Shown here in pieces: positions 47,631 to 60,656 of a DNA stretch of 64,000 nt (its first letter is position 1; every line of letters begins with the position of its first letter). Source of the stretch: Mucor racemosus (Eukaryota; Mucoromycota; Mucoromycetes; Mucorales; Mucoraceae); NCBI GenBank assembly GCA_027405735.1, contig JAPEHQ010000001.1:5890001-5954000 (forward strand), given 5' to 3'. The notes beneath the pieces are model-generated. The model did no database searches, was not told the origin of the DNA, and worked only from the letters and a program-made list of their open reading frames with translations. The position numbers and the translations under genes were made by a program.

Positions 47631-50236
47631 AGCATTTATTAATATCCTTTGTTTGGAAAAAAGGTGTCAAATCAGGCCATTTACACGTAGATGAATTGAG
47701 TTAATTATTGTAATAAAATATTGAACTATCTGTATTAATAAATCATAAACTCGCATTGCTCATTCTTTTCATTCAAGGCGCCTTCATAACTAATTGTTTT
47801 ACCTTGTAATTTTTGGTGACAGAAACATGAATCTAGTGAATACAAATTCCTTGATCCTGTTCTTCTTTAATTTTTTTTTGGGGGGGGGATTGTATGGGTG
47901 ATATTGCATACCATAATATGCATGGTATAATAGTTATAATGAATGTGTATAAATACATCCTCTAGATATATTGTTAATAAAGGTGTAATATTTTGGCAAG
48001 ATTATTTCTAAAATAAACCACATTGAGGGTATAATCAGGCTTTTTTCTTCATAATGGCTGTGTCCCCTTCAGTACACTGAGGGGAAATATACAAAAAGTT
48101 GTTTTTTTTCTTCACAGTCTATCGAGGTGAAATTTACGAAAAATTAAGCCATTTAGAAGTAGGAAATATTTCGCCCTTTTTTGTGTTTATTCCCTTTCAA
48201 ACAAATTAACTATTGTAACTTTATCATCAATCGCCTTAGGATTGTCATTGTAAATCATCGCGGGCAAACTACACAATAATAAAAATATTGGCTGATTGAT
48301 ATTAGATATAAAATTTAGTTGCTGTAGTAGTTTGTTTGAGCATGGGCAAAATATGAACATTGTTAGAAAGTGGCAGCAAAATACAAAACCTTACGAAGGT
48401 TGAAAGAGTTTATTTACATTCACAACTGCTGTACAAAAACAGAATATCAGTCCATAGTTCTAGTATATATGCAAATGCATAGTGAGCGTACACTTTTGGC
48501 TTTACATAGATTAATAAGTAAATGTATTATTGAGAATTCGACATTGAATGATACACCTGCTTTTAATTACGCATAATTTTCTAGCAAGGCCAAAAATGAT
48601 GTTCATTATTAAACCCGATTTTTTTACTTGAAGAGTTGCTCCAATCCTTTTTGTTGGTGTTACTAACTATATCTTCAAATGTCATGTACCAAAGTATAAT
48701 ACAAGCTTAAGAATTTGAAGTTTTTGCATGAGTTTTGTTATGTAAAATTGAATCTAATTTTATGCACATTTGCTTATTTTATACAGAAACACCCAGAGAA
48801 AGTTTATTAAGTCAAAGCTATTAGTAGTGATTTTAGATATTGCTATTGTTTACTAATGTACCTTGCATATTGACATCATTTCACACATAATGCTTAAAAA
48901 ATGTGAAACATGCTGTTTTTCAATCATTAATACATCTATCAATTTTTACAATTTTTGAAAGCATGATACACCAAACTGAAGGTATAATTGAGGGAGGAAA
49001 TAGGCAATGCTTCTAAAAGTGTTGCAAAGCTTCTGAAATATGCAGCATTTAGAAATGTAAAAATTGCTAAATAACTAGCTATCTTGTCGATTGGAAAAAT
49101 AGCATCAAACAACATGGATCTGTTTACATTCTGAAATTATATTTTGCGTACAATTTGTATCTTTTATTTGCGTTGTTTTCTTTGGTTCTAGTTGCATTTT
49201 TGATAGAGTAATAATGCATTAAATCCAAAAACTACAAAAGCAACATACATGGCCAGTCATTTTTATCAATTAAATACAAAATATCGGTGTTTTTACACAC
49301 TATTTTTTTTCTATCATAATATGCATATCATTTGTTGCTTTCATTTGTACTATTCCGATTGATTTTACCCGCATTTTTGATGGAAGACTGATACATTTTG
49401 GTCCATAAACGAATACCTTTGAAATAATTGAAATGATGAGAGCCAGTAGTATTGCTTGCATTTGAAAGAGCGTCCAAATTTACTGGCGTATAAATCAGCC
49501 AATCATATCGTTTGATTCGAATTCCAAAAAACATTTTCAGGAGCGCCGTTTTAAATGTTTCAAGTGCAGATTCATTCCGTAATCAATTTTGGATTTGATT
49601 TTTCATGAAAAACGATTTTATATATTAAAACGGAATCATACTCATGAGAATACATAAGAAGTTGGATATGTCTATGAGAAACTTTTGACGTGAAATTTTA
49701 TTTTGCGTCGAATAAGGTTATTTTTATAGATACTTTTTTTATGAAATTTTGCACAAAATTAAAAATGGAAAATAACGGTTTTTGGGCAAAAAGTCGTATT
49801 AGTTAGAATTAACCCACTAAATTACATTATTTCGAATGATAGCTCTTGTTTATATCTACATTCTCGTATATTGTTATTGATTTTAGCTATCTTTTTAACC
49901 GAGAAAATCAAATTTTTGATATTTTTTTTCAAAAAATTTATTTTCAGACGACCATATACAAGGAAAAATTGAAGGAACTGAATTTGATTGGAAAAATCTA
50001 CGAAAACTCAAATTTCTCTATGGGATGTTATTTTTTGGAACGAAGAAATGAATTAGAAAATAGACAGTATTTGGCACTGCCATATTAGCTAGTAACTGCT
50101 TTAGAGAACATATTTAAATCTACTTTGATTTTTAAGAATTATCATTCTGATTTTTAAGAATTACCATTCTGACTTTTTAGACTTGCTTAAAATATCAAAA
50201 ATTTAAAGAAAGGTTTTGAATCTTTTGAAATTTTAA
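47631..50236. other. Gene-poor region
   Basis: No gene was recognised in about 2.6 kb. It includes a run of nine G at 47880-47888 and the left R4 repeat (see 49075-49760). The small frame at 48370-48576 has no protein-like features. Confidence 0.4.
49075..49760 (+). repeat. Repeat family R4, locus 1 (degenerate ~150-180-bp units)
   Basis: Two degenerate tandem units (about 49075-49225 and 49226-49400), each with a phrase like GTTGCATTTTTGATAGAGTA followed by ATGCATTAAATCC or a similar word. After them comes a segment matching 53620-53830: ATCAGCCAATCATATCGTTT against ATCGGCCAATCGTATCGTTC. The shared open frames on the minus strand (fragments RYDWLIYTP and RYDWPIYSP) are treated as repeat sequence. 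Confidence 0.55.
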
Positions 50237-50739
50237 TACAGTCGTAATTCGATTTAATGGAATCATTGGGAGGGAGAAAAGTGTCCACAAAATCGAATTC
50301 TCCACAAAATCGAATAAATCATTTTCCGTAATACTGGATCAAAAAATGAGAATAAAAAGGCGTTACTAGTTTATAGTATTAAATAATATTGTTAATAATA
50401 AAGGGTTTTCATATTCGAGCAGCTGAATTAAACAGTGGATAACAAGAGATTTAATAAAAAACTGAGGTAAATTAGGCACATGATTTGGTTATTCTCCATA
50501 TTTCTTCTAATTTCATGGCTACCAAATCAAGCTATTACCGGCTAAATACAGTTTTATCTAAGAGTATTTATATTTCACTAATATAGTGGACTGGCAGAAA
50601 TGAAATTGTTTACTATTCACTGAATCGATTCAGTGGATTTAGGCGGTAAAATTATGAAAAAAAAAGAGGGAGATTTCACACTGTCCATTAAATCGAAAAT
50701 CCGTTATTTACGAGTCCACTAAATTGAATCACGACTGTA
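50237..50739. mobile_element. Pogo/mariner-like MITE, ~500 bp
   Basis: The left end reads TACAGTCGTAATTCGATTTA and the right end TAAATTGAATCACGACTGTA, so terminal inverted repeats of about 25 bp begin CAGTCGTRATTC and are flanked by TA. The ends match the style of the element at 1209-1391. There is no transposase frame inside. Confidence 0.7.
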
Positions 50740-50952
50740 TGTATGTTACAGCATATGCAACATAGTATAAGTACTCTATCAAAATGAAAAACGTAATAAG
50801 GGTAATAAGGCTTAGATAAGAATTTCGTTGATATGAATTACATTGTGATACATGAAATTATAATTTGCAGTCATCCAAATATATGCTTTACATTTTATAT
50901 GGTACATCCTGCTGTATACAGTGTGAATGAATTCTTATCTATCACCCTTATT

Positions 50953-50980
50953 TATCATATATATATATATATATATATCA
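50953..50980. repeat. TA dinucleotide run
   Basis: A simple (TA)n tract between the MITE and the palindromic elements. No gene was recognised between 50740 and 51166. Confidence 0.7.
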
Positions 50981-51166
50981 TAGAGGCAACAGCAAAGAGG
51001 TCCTAAGCAAACACATGTTAATAAATTGATGCAATAAAAAACTAACAAGTATTACAAAACAATACTTTTTGTCCTATAAAAAAATAGAAATTTCATTTAC
51101 AATTTCAATATCAAATTGCTGTTGGTCCTTACGTATTAATAACACTAAAACAATCAACAACATTTA

Positions 51167-51300
51167 CCATGAAGAAAGTCTCTTAATTTTATTAACTGTG
51201 TCACATTATGGAAAATAAGAAAATCTTCACTGCTGAATCTTTTGAATTTTGTCTTAATATGGCACAGTTAAGAGAATTAAAAGATTTTTGCTTCATAGCG
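51167..51300 (+). mobile_element. Palindromic (foldback) MITE, copy 2
   Basis: Starts CATGAAGAAAGTCTCTTAAT and ends AAAGATTTTTGCTTCATAGCG. It is more diverged than the other copies; the centre (CTTCACTGCTGAATCTTTTG) has the same orientation as copy 1. Confidence 0.65.
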
Positions 51301-51340
51301 ATTTATTCTTTTTTTTTTTTTTGGCAATACTACAAATCAT

Positions 51341-51488
51341 CACTATGAAGAAAAAATCCCTTAATTCTCTTAATTGCGCCACATTAAGGAAAATAAGACA
51401 AAATTTAAAAAAAATAAGCAGTGAAAATTTTCTTATTTTCCTTAATGTGGCACAATTAAGAGAATTAAGAGATTTTTTCTTCATAGTG
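51341..51488 (-). mobile_element. Palindromic (foldback) MITE, copy 3
   Basis: Starts CACTATGAAGAAAAAATCCC and ends with its inverted complement at TTTTCTTCATAGTG, with ~57-bp arms. The central sequence (AAATAAGCAGTGAAAATT) is the reverse complement of that in copies 1 and 2. It sits about 40 bp from copy 2. Confidence 0.75.
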
Positions 51489-51734
51489 CATTGTTTAGTA
51501 TGACTGAATATTAATGAATCAGAGAAAATACAACTGGTGAAAAACTGATACCCAATGTACATCGAGGTCAAGATTGATAAAAGGTGGTGCATTTATTGTG
51601 TAGTGGTAAAAATCGCAACATTTTGATGGATAGAGATTACAGCACCAAGTTGTTGTGTTTGCCTCAGGATTTTTAAAAGGGTTTGAAAGCATACTTCACT
51701 AAACTTACTTAGATGTTACATACTCCCCATATGT

Positions 51735-52875
51735 TTATGGTATTGGAGAGGTAGGACTAAAACTCAATTTAGATTACCTCTAACGTGATAATTATAAAGT
51801 AAGACTATATTATTATCAAATCAACTACCACACAATATTAACCTGTATAAAGATTTAAAGTAAGAAGCTTCAATCAAGTGGGTACAGCATCGTAAATTCT
51901 TGAAAAAGTTCACATGTATTATAAAATCTCTTATTTTTAAGACGTACAAGGCTTATAAGCGGAATATTAATTTAGAAAATTATTTTTGTCCAGATCATCA
52001 ATTTTGACATTTTTTAATTTTTTTTTTCTGATTTTGCAAATTCAGAGTGAATTATACTACCAATTATAAAAACAAAAAATATACACATATGCAGAATTTA
52101 GCGCTCTATTTGCTTAATAAAAAATAACAAATATTTTTATTGCAAAATATTACATGAAAATCCTTTAATCAAAAAACCGTTTTTGGGCCAAAAATGCCAA
52201 GTTTCATTACTTAACCTTTAATATTAAGCTTTTATCAAATGTATATTAGTCATGGCTATAATTTTCTCTCACAATGTAGTATATTTAAACGTTGATTTTG
52301 GTATCAAAATTTGATTTTTCTGTTTTTTTATCAAAATCATGAGTGTTGGTAAGGGTAAAATGAGTCCCCAAAAATGTCCGCTACAAAGTCTGAATTTTCA
52401 GACTGTACGTGGTTAAATATACGAAAAGTTTAAGAAAAACTTTTTTTTATTTAAAATTTAGATATACTACTGTATATACCATAGTATAAGAGGCTTAGCC
52501 GTTCAATCTGGCTATGCTCAATTATGGCGTCGCTCTACGGATTCACTTTTGCAACTTTTTAATGAATGCATGATATGACAGACGGTTTTTCTGGTAGAAA
52601 CATGTATGTTTCTATAATAACAGATATTGCCTATTTTATTTAGTTTATGGTTGATTCGCTGTAATGCTGCTTTTACATTTGTTAAAATGAGCAATTTAGC
52701 AGGGTTTTAATTGTGCTAAATAATTTAAAGCCTTGAAAACCCTTTTCTACATGCGTTGTTTTTCTCTTTTTGTTTTTTCGTATTCCAAGGATATATTCAC
52801 CGTTTGATAAGGCATATCAGACTATCAAGCTGGTATTCTTTTCTTTTATCTGAATACGAATGCTAACACAAGGGA
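51735..52875 (+). repeat. Dispersed repeat family R2, copy 2
   Basis: Direct copy of 3121-4255; see that entry. A 65-bp continuation at 53137-53205 matches 5212-5277, which suggests that the original unit was longer and that copy 1 was rearranged. Confidence 0.7.
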
Positions 52876-53215
52876 CTAATGTTTGTAATAAAGGAAGCAG
52901 TCTATATTAGAAAGTGATATTTTTATTTAACCACATTCTAAAATCAAATATCATTATTTATTACTACTGTCGGTTTTCGAGGATATTAAACAGCCAATTT
53001 TGAAGCCAATTCCATTTCTAACTCACATTGAAATGTAATTCTTATAAATAGTCTTTTAAACCAAGACCTAGAAGCTCTTGGTTCTTTCTTTTACCATTAG
53101 TTTTTCTAGTAATAAAGCCTACGTTCTCCATGATAAATGTTACTAGTCTTTATTATTATTCTTTCTATAAATAAGATTGTATGTATCCATAAACTCTCAA
53201 ACAATACATTTCACC

Positions 53216-53960
53216 CAAATCTTTAGAAATAAACTAGTTGATTGATCATTTTTATTAATTAAAAATTGAAATATGAAGACTCTTGTAGGTCTTTATTTTT
53301 TAAAATACAGAATGTGCAACATTTTTTTTATTTATTTGCATTATTTTGTTGGATTCTAGCTACAATTTTGATCAAGTAATGATACGTTATCTCCAAATCT
53401 TTGAAATTTGACTAAATGATTGATGATCTTTATTAGTCCAAAATGAAACATGAAAGCATCTTCATCTCTGTTTTCTTGGTATTGCAATGTGCGCCGAATG
53501 TGCTGCTTTCATTTCAATCTTTTTTCTCGATTGTAGCTGCATTTTTCATGGAGTAATCACTGATATACTCTTAAAATTATCCTCAAAAAAATGGTTCAAA
53601 TTTCAGGAGCCACTAATATTGCTTTAAATTTGAAAGAGCGTCAAAATCTCTGGGCTATAAATCGGCCAATCGTATCGTTCTATCAAAATCTCAAAAAAAA
53701 ATTTAATACCTTGTTTCAAAATCGAGTTTCTCGGACTTTCAATGAAATTGCGCGCTTTAAGCTGTAGTCTATTTTTAAGCTCTAAATATGCAAAATACTG
53801 GAGATTAGGAGATGTTTCCAATACTTGACAAAAAACTGTATATTTACCGTCATCTGACCATTAAATGGTTTTTGTAGATCATCCAGTTTTGTATTAATTT
53901 ACGGTTTTAAATAAAACATTTTGCTCTCAAATTGTTTCATAAATACAAATTTTTTGTGCA
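53216..53960 (+). repeat. Repeat family R4, locus 2 (degenerate ~180-bp units)
   Basis: Tandem units at about 53216-53395 and 53396-53580, each containing a phrase like TGATTGATCATTTTTATTA followed by CTAGCTACAATTTTGAT. A tail from 53620 matches 49440-49560. Identity between units is modest. Confidence 0.5.
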
Positions 53961-55435
53961 CCACAGCTTTACATTTAAGTCAACTATCTTTCATCAAGTT
54001 TTAATTTATCTATAACTCGATGAAAAATTCATATTTTTTGAAGATTTAAAAACCATCTAGTAGATAATGTTTTATACAATGTGTTGAACTATTTTCTGTG
54101 GATTATTAGTTGATCAGTTTATTCAAGAAACAAAGGTTTTTCATTTTCTAATACTTATTTGCTTACAGTTACTTAAATCAATATTTGAAACCTAAACTTT
54201 TTGAAAAATAAATTCAAAGCACATTGCACTATACACGACAGCATTGGTCATGTATGAGCACGACGTTCAATTATTAAATTCGGCGTCCTCATTTCCGTAT
54301 ATTATGCTGATTTTCACTGATTTAGGACGCTATTTCTAATTTCAAATTGACTATTTAGCAACAAACCCCATTTGGGAAAAGGGTGCTCTTGATTCGTACA
54401 ATTTATCCAGCAAATCCATGAGGGGTACTAAAGTTATTTAGTGCTAAATAATGTTATAGCTGTAATATATTTTGAAACTTACACCTCATTTGGGTCAATA
54501 TTCATTGATTATTACGAGCATTTTTCCAGTTGCTTCAAGTTTTTTAAGCAGAGAAAGACAAGTTTCTTGTCGAAAATGGCGGTATACTTCTTCAAAAACA
54601 GCTGTTAACTAATAAAATCAAGAGATATTATTCTTATATCCACTACTACGTATCTAGTACAACTTCAAAATTCAAATTCGAACCATTATTTAATTTTATA
54701 AACATGATCAGAATACCTGAAACGGCCCATACAAATAGTTTATTAAGCAAGTACGAGTGTTGATTTCTCCATTTCCACAGCAACTCGGGGAGGCTGAACC
54801 TTTTGAAATTCTGTGGATTAGCACTAGAGGTACTTACCATTAAAACGAGTGCTTATTTAGATCTATATTTAGCGAGAACTGGAGAGCTTACTGCCTTTAG
54901 TGAGTGTGAACAGGAGGGAATCAACTTTTTGTTCCGATTTACCAAATGCACAATGATCCATGCAAGCCGACGATATTGGATATGACTTGGAATATGTACC
55001 CATAACTATGCTCATGTAGAGCGGCAGCTTACCTGAATTATTATTTATAAAAATCGCATTTTTAATTGTGTTCATTGAAAGGGACGCAACAAAGTATAAG
55101 TGCACTGTGGCATTAAATTTTTTCCACATGCAGTAGTAGGTTGCAGTAGGTTGTGAAAGTTGCCCTTTGAGACTAATTGAATCCAAAGTGTATATCTACC
55201 CTCATGTAAAGTTGGAAGTTAATAGGATTGAAATTCATCGAGATGAGGTTTCTGTTGTCGGTTTTTACGGCTGTAGGAAAGGAGGCTTCAGATGTGTTTT
55301 AAATTTTTTTCAAATGTGTTTGCTTAATATTATTGAGTCGAATCACATAAAATCTTCGAAGGAGATGTACGCCTTTTTTATTCACCCTTCACTTTATAAG
55401 CCATTTATATCTCTCAGAAAATATAAATATTAGTT
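53961..55435. other. Gene-poor stretch
   Basis: No gene was recognised. Overlapping open frames on both strands (54646-55433) have no family features and compete with one another, so none is annotated. Confidence 0.35.
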
Positions 55436-56725
55436 CCAGAATATAAGTGCACTGGCCAAATGTTGATCAAAATTGACCAAGAAGATTTACCTAAAATACA
55501 TTGTAAAAAATTGAGCATCTAAATTAAAGTATTAATTTTTTATACCGTATTCACAAGATAGATACAACTCAAATCTACTCTGCATTTTTTGTTTCAGCAA
55601 AAAATATTAATTTTTCGTCGAGAAAATCAAAATAATAGTTCACATTACAGCTTAACTCTATGGTAACTGGGTTTTAAAATCGATCTGACAAATCGACCAG
55701 AAAATGGTCAAAAAAACAAAATCGCTTAATGGCTCATGAACTGCAAAGTAAGTTGAAGTAGCTTATTAAATGGTTTTTGTACAGTTTTAAATTCTGCATC
55801 CGGCTAAAAAAAATGCAAATAAACGTTTTACATTAAATTCTGCACAGAATGCCATTGAAATTTTGGAGGTTTTTTGAAGATACATATCATTTTTTATAAA
55901 CATGCTTCAAAAATAGTTTATGGAAATTATATACAACAAAATCATCTATCGATCGAGCCATTGCTAAACATTCTAGCTGCATTTGTCGTAGAGAAAACGA
56001 GATTTTTGTGAGTTTTTTTCAAATTCAGAATTTGGGATAAGGGTACACAAGGAAAAATTGGAGGCTAGAGATGAAGGTATCTTTTTGTGCACATTTTTGA
56101 GGATATCTCCACGAAAAATTAATATTTTGAAACAAACTAAATTGGATCCAAGAGAGCTCAACAAGCTCAATGACATGAATGTAAAAAAAAAATACTACTC
56201 AATTTAACGAATATTTTGAAATCTATTACAAAAATGCCAAAAAAAAAAAAATGAAAAAAAATAAAGGTGCTCAGATTTTTTTTATACTAAAATATGTTAT
56301 AGCGCACTTCAAAACAAGTAATTTTAATTATTAAAAGTTGTTGGTATAGCTTAATTTTTTGTAGAGATATGAGGGCTTAAAGTTTTCAATTTTTACCAGG
56401 GAAATACCTGTAAAAATCTGAAACATTAGCACTGAAAAAGTTATACCAACTGCAAAAAATAAGATATTTTTGGATGCTCATTTTTATATTAGTGGTGAAC
56501 ATCTCAGGTACATTATCATATAATATTTTTTTGGTGTTATTTAGTGGGAAAAAAAAGTAGAGCAGGGATGAGAAGTGAGACCCAGATTTCAAGGAAAAAG
56601 CTGGTAAATTTTATCTGCTTTTGAGTTTTTCGTGAGATATAAAATAAATTTAGGAACAAGTATCATAATGAAACCAATTTATACCTGTTTAGCAGTGTCT
56701 ACCTAATCTTAACACTGGATTTGTG
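55436..56725 (+). repeat. Dispersed repeat family R1, copy C (least interrupted)
   Basis: Reference copy for R1: the insertions seen in copies A (MITE) and B (gypsy plus ~0.6 kb) are absent. It ends exactly where the left arm of LIR2 begins. The frame at 55973-56176 is shared with the other copies but is broken and variable. Confidence 0.75.
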
Positions 56726-57243
56726 GGATATCATTTTTGAGGATTATTGTGTGGAATATATGAGTTTCAGATATTCTTTGAGAACTTTTATGAAATCAAA
56801 TAATGCTTTAAAGTAAGCTGCAATTAATAGTCAAAAAAATAGTGAACACCGTTATCTATTAGATACCTTTTGAATTTTCAAAAAATGTCAATTTTTGATA
56901 AAGTTATTAATAAAGCAAGATTTCATGATAGGTATTCAGCTTAAATGCAAACCTGAGTCCCACAAAAAAATATCTGTATTTACGAGTAGATTTTTCTTTG
57001 ATATACAAATTGGTTCATGATCGGATAGGCTATAAAAACCATTTAATTGACAAATACTGGTAACTATATTATGGTTTGTTGTCAAATTTCAAAAACATCC
57101 TTACGTAAGTATTTTTTAAACCATTGTTTAGAAACCCGAGTGCAAAAATGCATCTTATCGCCGTTAACTATACTTTATTCGGCCGTATGTTTGTGTATCT
57201 ACATAACATAAAGCTTGCCAATTGATTATATGCATTTTATGAA
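56726..57243 (+). repeat. Long inverted repeat LIR2, left arm
   Basis: At least 517 bp nearly identical to the reverse complement of 63484-64000. The left end reads TGTGGGATATCATTTTTGAG, which is the complement of the very last bases of the window, so the repeat may continue beyond it. Identity falls off at about 57230-57243. The arms enclose the MOSC and ERG3 genes. Confidence 0.92.
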
Positions 57244-57776
57244 TGTTAGAAGCATTGAGCTCAATATCTAGGGACATATAGAAATTACATATGACGGACT
57301 CGATTGCAAAAAAAGTATTGCATTAAATATAATGTTCAAGAAGAAATCAACTTTGGCATTGGAACTATCTTTAAAGCAGCAAATAGGCATATGACTTCAA
57401 TTTTCAAATACCATCAACTTTTTCAGTTTCAATTTACTCACTGCTAGATTTGAAAAAGGCTACTGGGGATGGATTTAGTGGTTTAGAGATTCTTTATAGG
57501 ACTCAGAGTATATAGGACTATCCCGTACTGACATAGTTGAAATGGAAATTTTAAATAAACGCTATAGATTTTCAATCAGATACAGTTTATTAAAATATCT
57601 ATTAGTCACGTAGAAAAATTAGAAGTATCAAACGTGCCACTGATAAACAACTAACAAAAATCTTGGAAGTAGGTGCTGCAGAGATTGAAGATGATATATT
57701 TCCATCTTTAGCTGTCATGCTTCCTTTTTTTACAATATTTAAGGATTAATTGCTATCAAATAACCAGCAGAACTGA

Positions 57777-58073
57777 TATGACCCTGAATCGCTTTTTTTT
57801 TGGATCGGATTTGTACTTCCTTTTGCTACCTTTGCGCACTATGCCGTTAAAAATATCAAAAGAAAAGTTCAACGAGCAATCAAAGGGTTCATGCTCAATT
57901 ATAGATGTCGTATATCATGCAAATCTGTTAAAACCGTAAAATTCAATCTGGGTCTTATTTCTTTGCTTCTTGAAGCTGAAAAAATACCTATAAAACTTGA
58001 CAATAGATTACTATATTGTGAATATAAAACCAGAATTAAACCGTATAAACATTTTTTTTTACCACGACGATAA
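57777..58073 (+). pseudogene. Possible gene remnant with a membrane segment
   Basis: A 98-codon open stretch without a start codon at its head begins just after a TGA at 57774-57776. It opens DPESLFFWIGFVLPFATFAH, with a hydrophobic segment, followed by a basic stretch (KNIKRKVQRAIKG), and ends at a stop at 58073. The composition is more protein-like than the surroundings. It may be the last exon of a decayed membrane-protein gene; no family was recognised. Confidence 0.3.
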
Positions 58074-59494
58074 TTTTTTGAAGGCTTTTTGTAGTCCTTG
58101 GCTATAATTGATTACGATGCCTGAAGCGTACATGTATTGTTTCTTTGTTTCGAACGGTAAATATAATTTTAAGCAAAAATCGATCTTTCAATTCATCCGA
58201 AGATGTTTTTTTTTTTTTACACATATATAGGTTACAAGCAATGAAAAGCTATTATAAAGATGCCCTAAAATCATATTAAATGTCTTTAAATAAAACAAGA
58301 TTGTTTTAAAAAATATGGATTAGGGCCTAAGGTATTTTTAAAACCAATTTCTTTTTGTTTTAACGAAGTTTTTGTACTTTTCACATCGACATAAGCCAAC
58401 TGACAACTTTTTTTTTTGGTGTATTTTCAGGAAATCTCATTTTTAAAATCGGAGCGTACAAGTTTTCTATGTGCTACAAACGTGAAACTACCATCATTAG
58501 ATAGCCCAGAAGCATCATATTATTTTCAATTTTATCATTTATATCTATCTTACAAATTAATATATCAATAGATCTTCAAAGTCGAACTTTTTAACCAAAA
58601 AACGCGTGAAAATTAACCAAATAACCCATTCCGCACTGAGTTTGGACCAACCAAATCCAGACGTAGCATTAAATCTGAATTCACTAAATTTTTTGTGATA
58701 CTTTCGTTTTTTAAGCAATGGGAATATTGCAGTTTTGGCAACTATTTCCCCCAAAGATGCAGATTATATCCAAAAAAAATAATTTATATGGACATTGATG
58801 TAATTTAATGTGCCAAAAATTCTGCTGAATCATAAAAAAACATAGGCATTTTACGAAATTATGAAAGATTCAAAAACAGATGTTCTTTATTTTCGGTTCT
58901 ATCAATCAAAAGTGATTATTGCTAACAAGCCATCGCCATTGTTAGTTTAAAATGGATAAATTTTGGCATTGTAAGTCATATGAGTATTTTTTATGTTGCA
59001 ATTTCCAGGGATTCTCATTGCTATAACAAAAAGCTGTTATTGCACCCGGATTTTTGTTAAAGAATAAGTCGTAGATTAATGTAGACCAAACCGAGATACG
59101 CTCAAGATACAACTCGGTCAAACAGCTTATTTTTTGTTACTATATGATTGTTCGAGTATCAACGATATATGCGTAATTGTTAAAAACGTCATTATTGATA
59201 ATCGACTAATTTAGCAATAAACCATCTTGATAAACTTGAATAGAAAGTGGCATAAACGGAACCTCAATTTTTATATACACTCAGGGCCATATGCAACAAG
59301 GTTAAATCATTGAAAAATACAAACGTGCACCATGTTTCATTCAAATAAAATATGTCTTTCATGAAACAAAATACCAACTTTTACCAGCGAACAATGTAAA
59401 CAATAAATGCTTTCACGGATAGGGTCACAGCGTATTAAAGCTTTAATTGGAACAAAAAATGCTGAAATGCCAATTTTGGTAATTATAGCCCGAG
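58074..59494. other. Gene-free stretch
   Basis: No gene was recognised. A short part (about 58369-58475) resembles 85-150 near the window start, sharing TTTTTGTACTTTTCA and AAAATCGGAGCGT. Confidence 0.35.
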
Positions 59495-60656
59495 TTAAGC
59501 TAGAGGTGGTAATGGGCCTTGCTTGAACTCGTCTGGGATGCGTTCCAATATTTGAATCTTATCACCTACACAAATTTTACCCGAAGTTAAAGGTATAACA
59601 TCACAGCAAAATTGCCCATGAGCAGGTTCATCAGCAAATTTACGTCTTAATCTCAAGTAATCAGTGGGGCCTTTGCCATCCCAAGCATCCTTTTCTCCAG
59701 TGTCCTGATTGATACTAGGAACTAAAAAAAAATAGAAAGTTTAAATATTGATGCTTTTAAATGTACTTGCCTTGAATGATTACCAGTACAGCGAGCAATG
59801 GGTTGAATAATATACACAGTAACCTGCCCAATTCTACGTTTATAAAGTTTAGATTATCATATATAACAATCATCATCTAAACATACTTTGCAACCAACCA
59901 TTGGTCTTCCTCCCATGGAATTGTGCCTCCAATGGTAATATTATTTCTGAATCGATTCATAGGAATTTGATTTCCTTTGCTAATACCAGTTTCTAACAAA
60001 CCTCTATTTACATCCTCCAAACTACTTGAAAACCCAAATGAAATAGGCGACCAATCTGAAAAAGCAGTATGGATACCATTCAATTTAGGATGAGCAGGAC
60101 GACTGTAAAAACCTTTCTTGGGGTCATCTAATGTCACTAAACGAACAATATCAACAGGATCATTTTCTCCAATTGGGTCATCAACGCTATGATTATTTTG
60201 GCGATCATGCTTGCGATGATAGAATAAGAATTTTGTTATCCATGCTCCTGCTTCATCACCCATATCATAGACATTTAAATTATATTGCCACAATTCTACA
60301 TTGCGTTGACTCAATTTACTCAAATCTTGCTTAAGGGGTAAGATAAGAGGTTCTTGACCTTCAGCAGATAGAGTTAATGTATTATCAGTCTCATTTACTG
60401 TAGGTCTAAGGAGGGATAATGAAGCAAATTTTCTATATATGCATTATTAGAATCCAAATCCATGAAATCAGAATGGATTAATAATATACCTTTGGGTGAC
60501 AAATCGATTATTTTCCTGATAAACAATCATAAAACGGCGATCATGCTGAATGCCCATAGAATCTACTTGACATTCCTGTACACTAGTATAATGACATGAT
60601 TTGATAGGATAAATATTTATTCCTTCGACAATAGCTCCACTTGTAGATGAGGGCAT
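59495..60656 (-). CDS. MOSC-domain molybdenum-cofactor protein (mARC-like)
   Basis: Exons 60656-60490, 60405-59887, 59833-59784 and 59721-59495 encode 320 aa in consistent frame. The N-terminal beta-barrel part has INIYPIKSC and GIQHDRRFMIVY. The MOSC core has TAFSDWSPISFGFSSSLEDVN, IPMNRFRNNITIGG, PWEEDQW and RCTVPSINQDTGEKD, where Cys244 of RCT is the expected molybdenum ligand. The family, including mitochondrial amidoxime-reducing component, reduces N-hydroxylated compounds with a cytochrome b5 partner. No clear mitochondrial presequence is seen from this start; an in-frame ATG at 60770 would add 38 residues. It diverges from ERG3, 651 bp away. Confidence 0.9.

Noticed and set aside
54646..55433. 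Several overlapping frames on both strands
   Set aside because: They compete with one another, lack recognisable motifs and lie in repeat-like AT-rich DNA.
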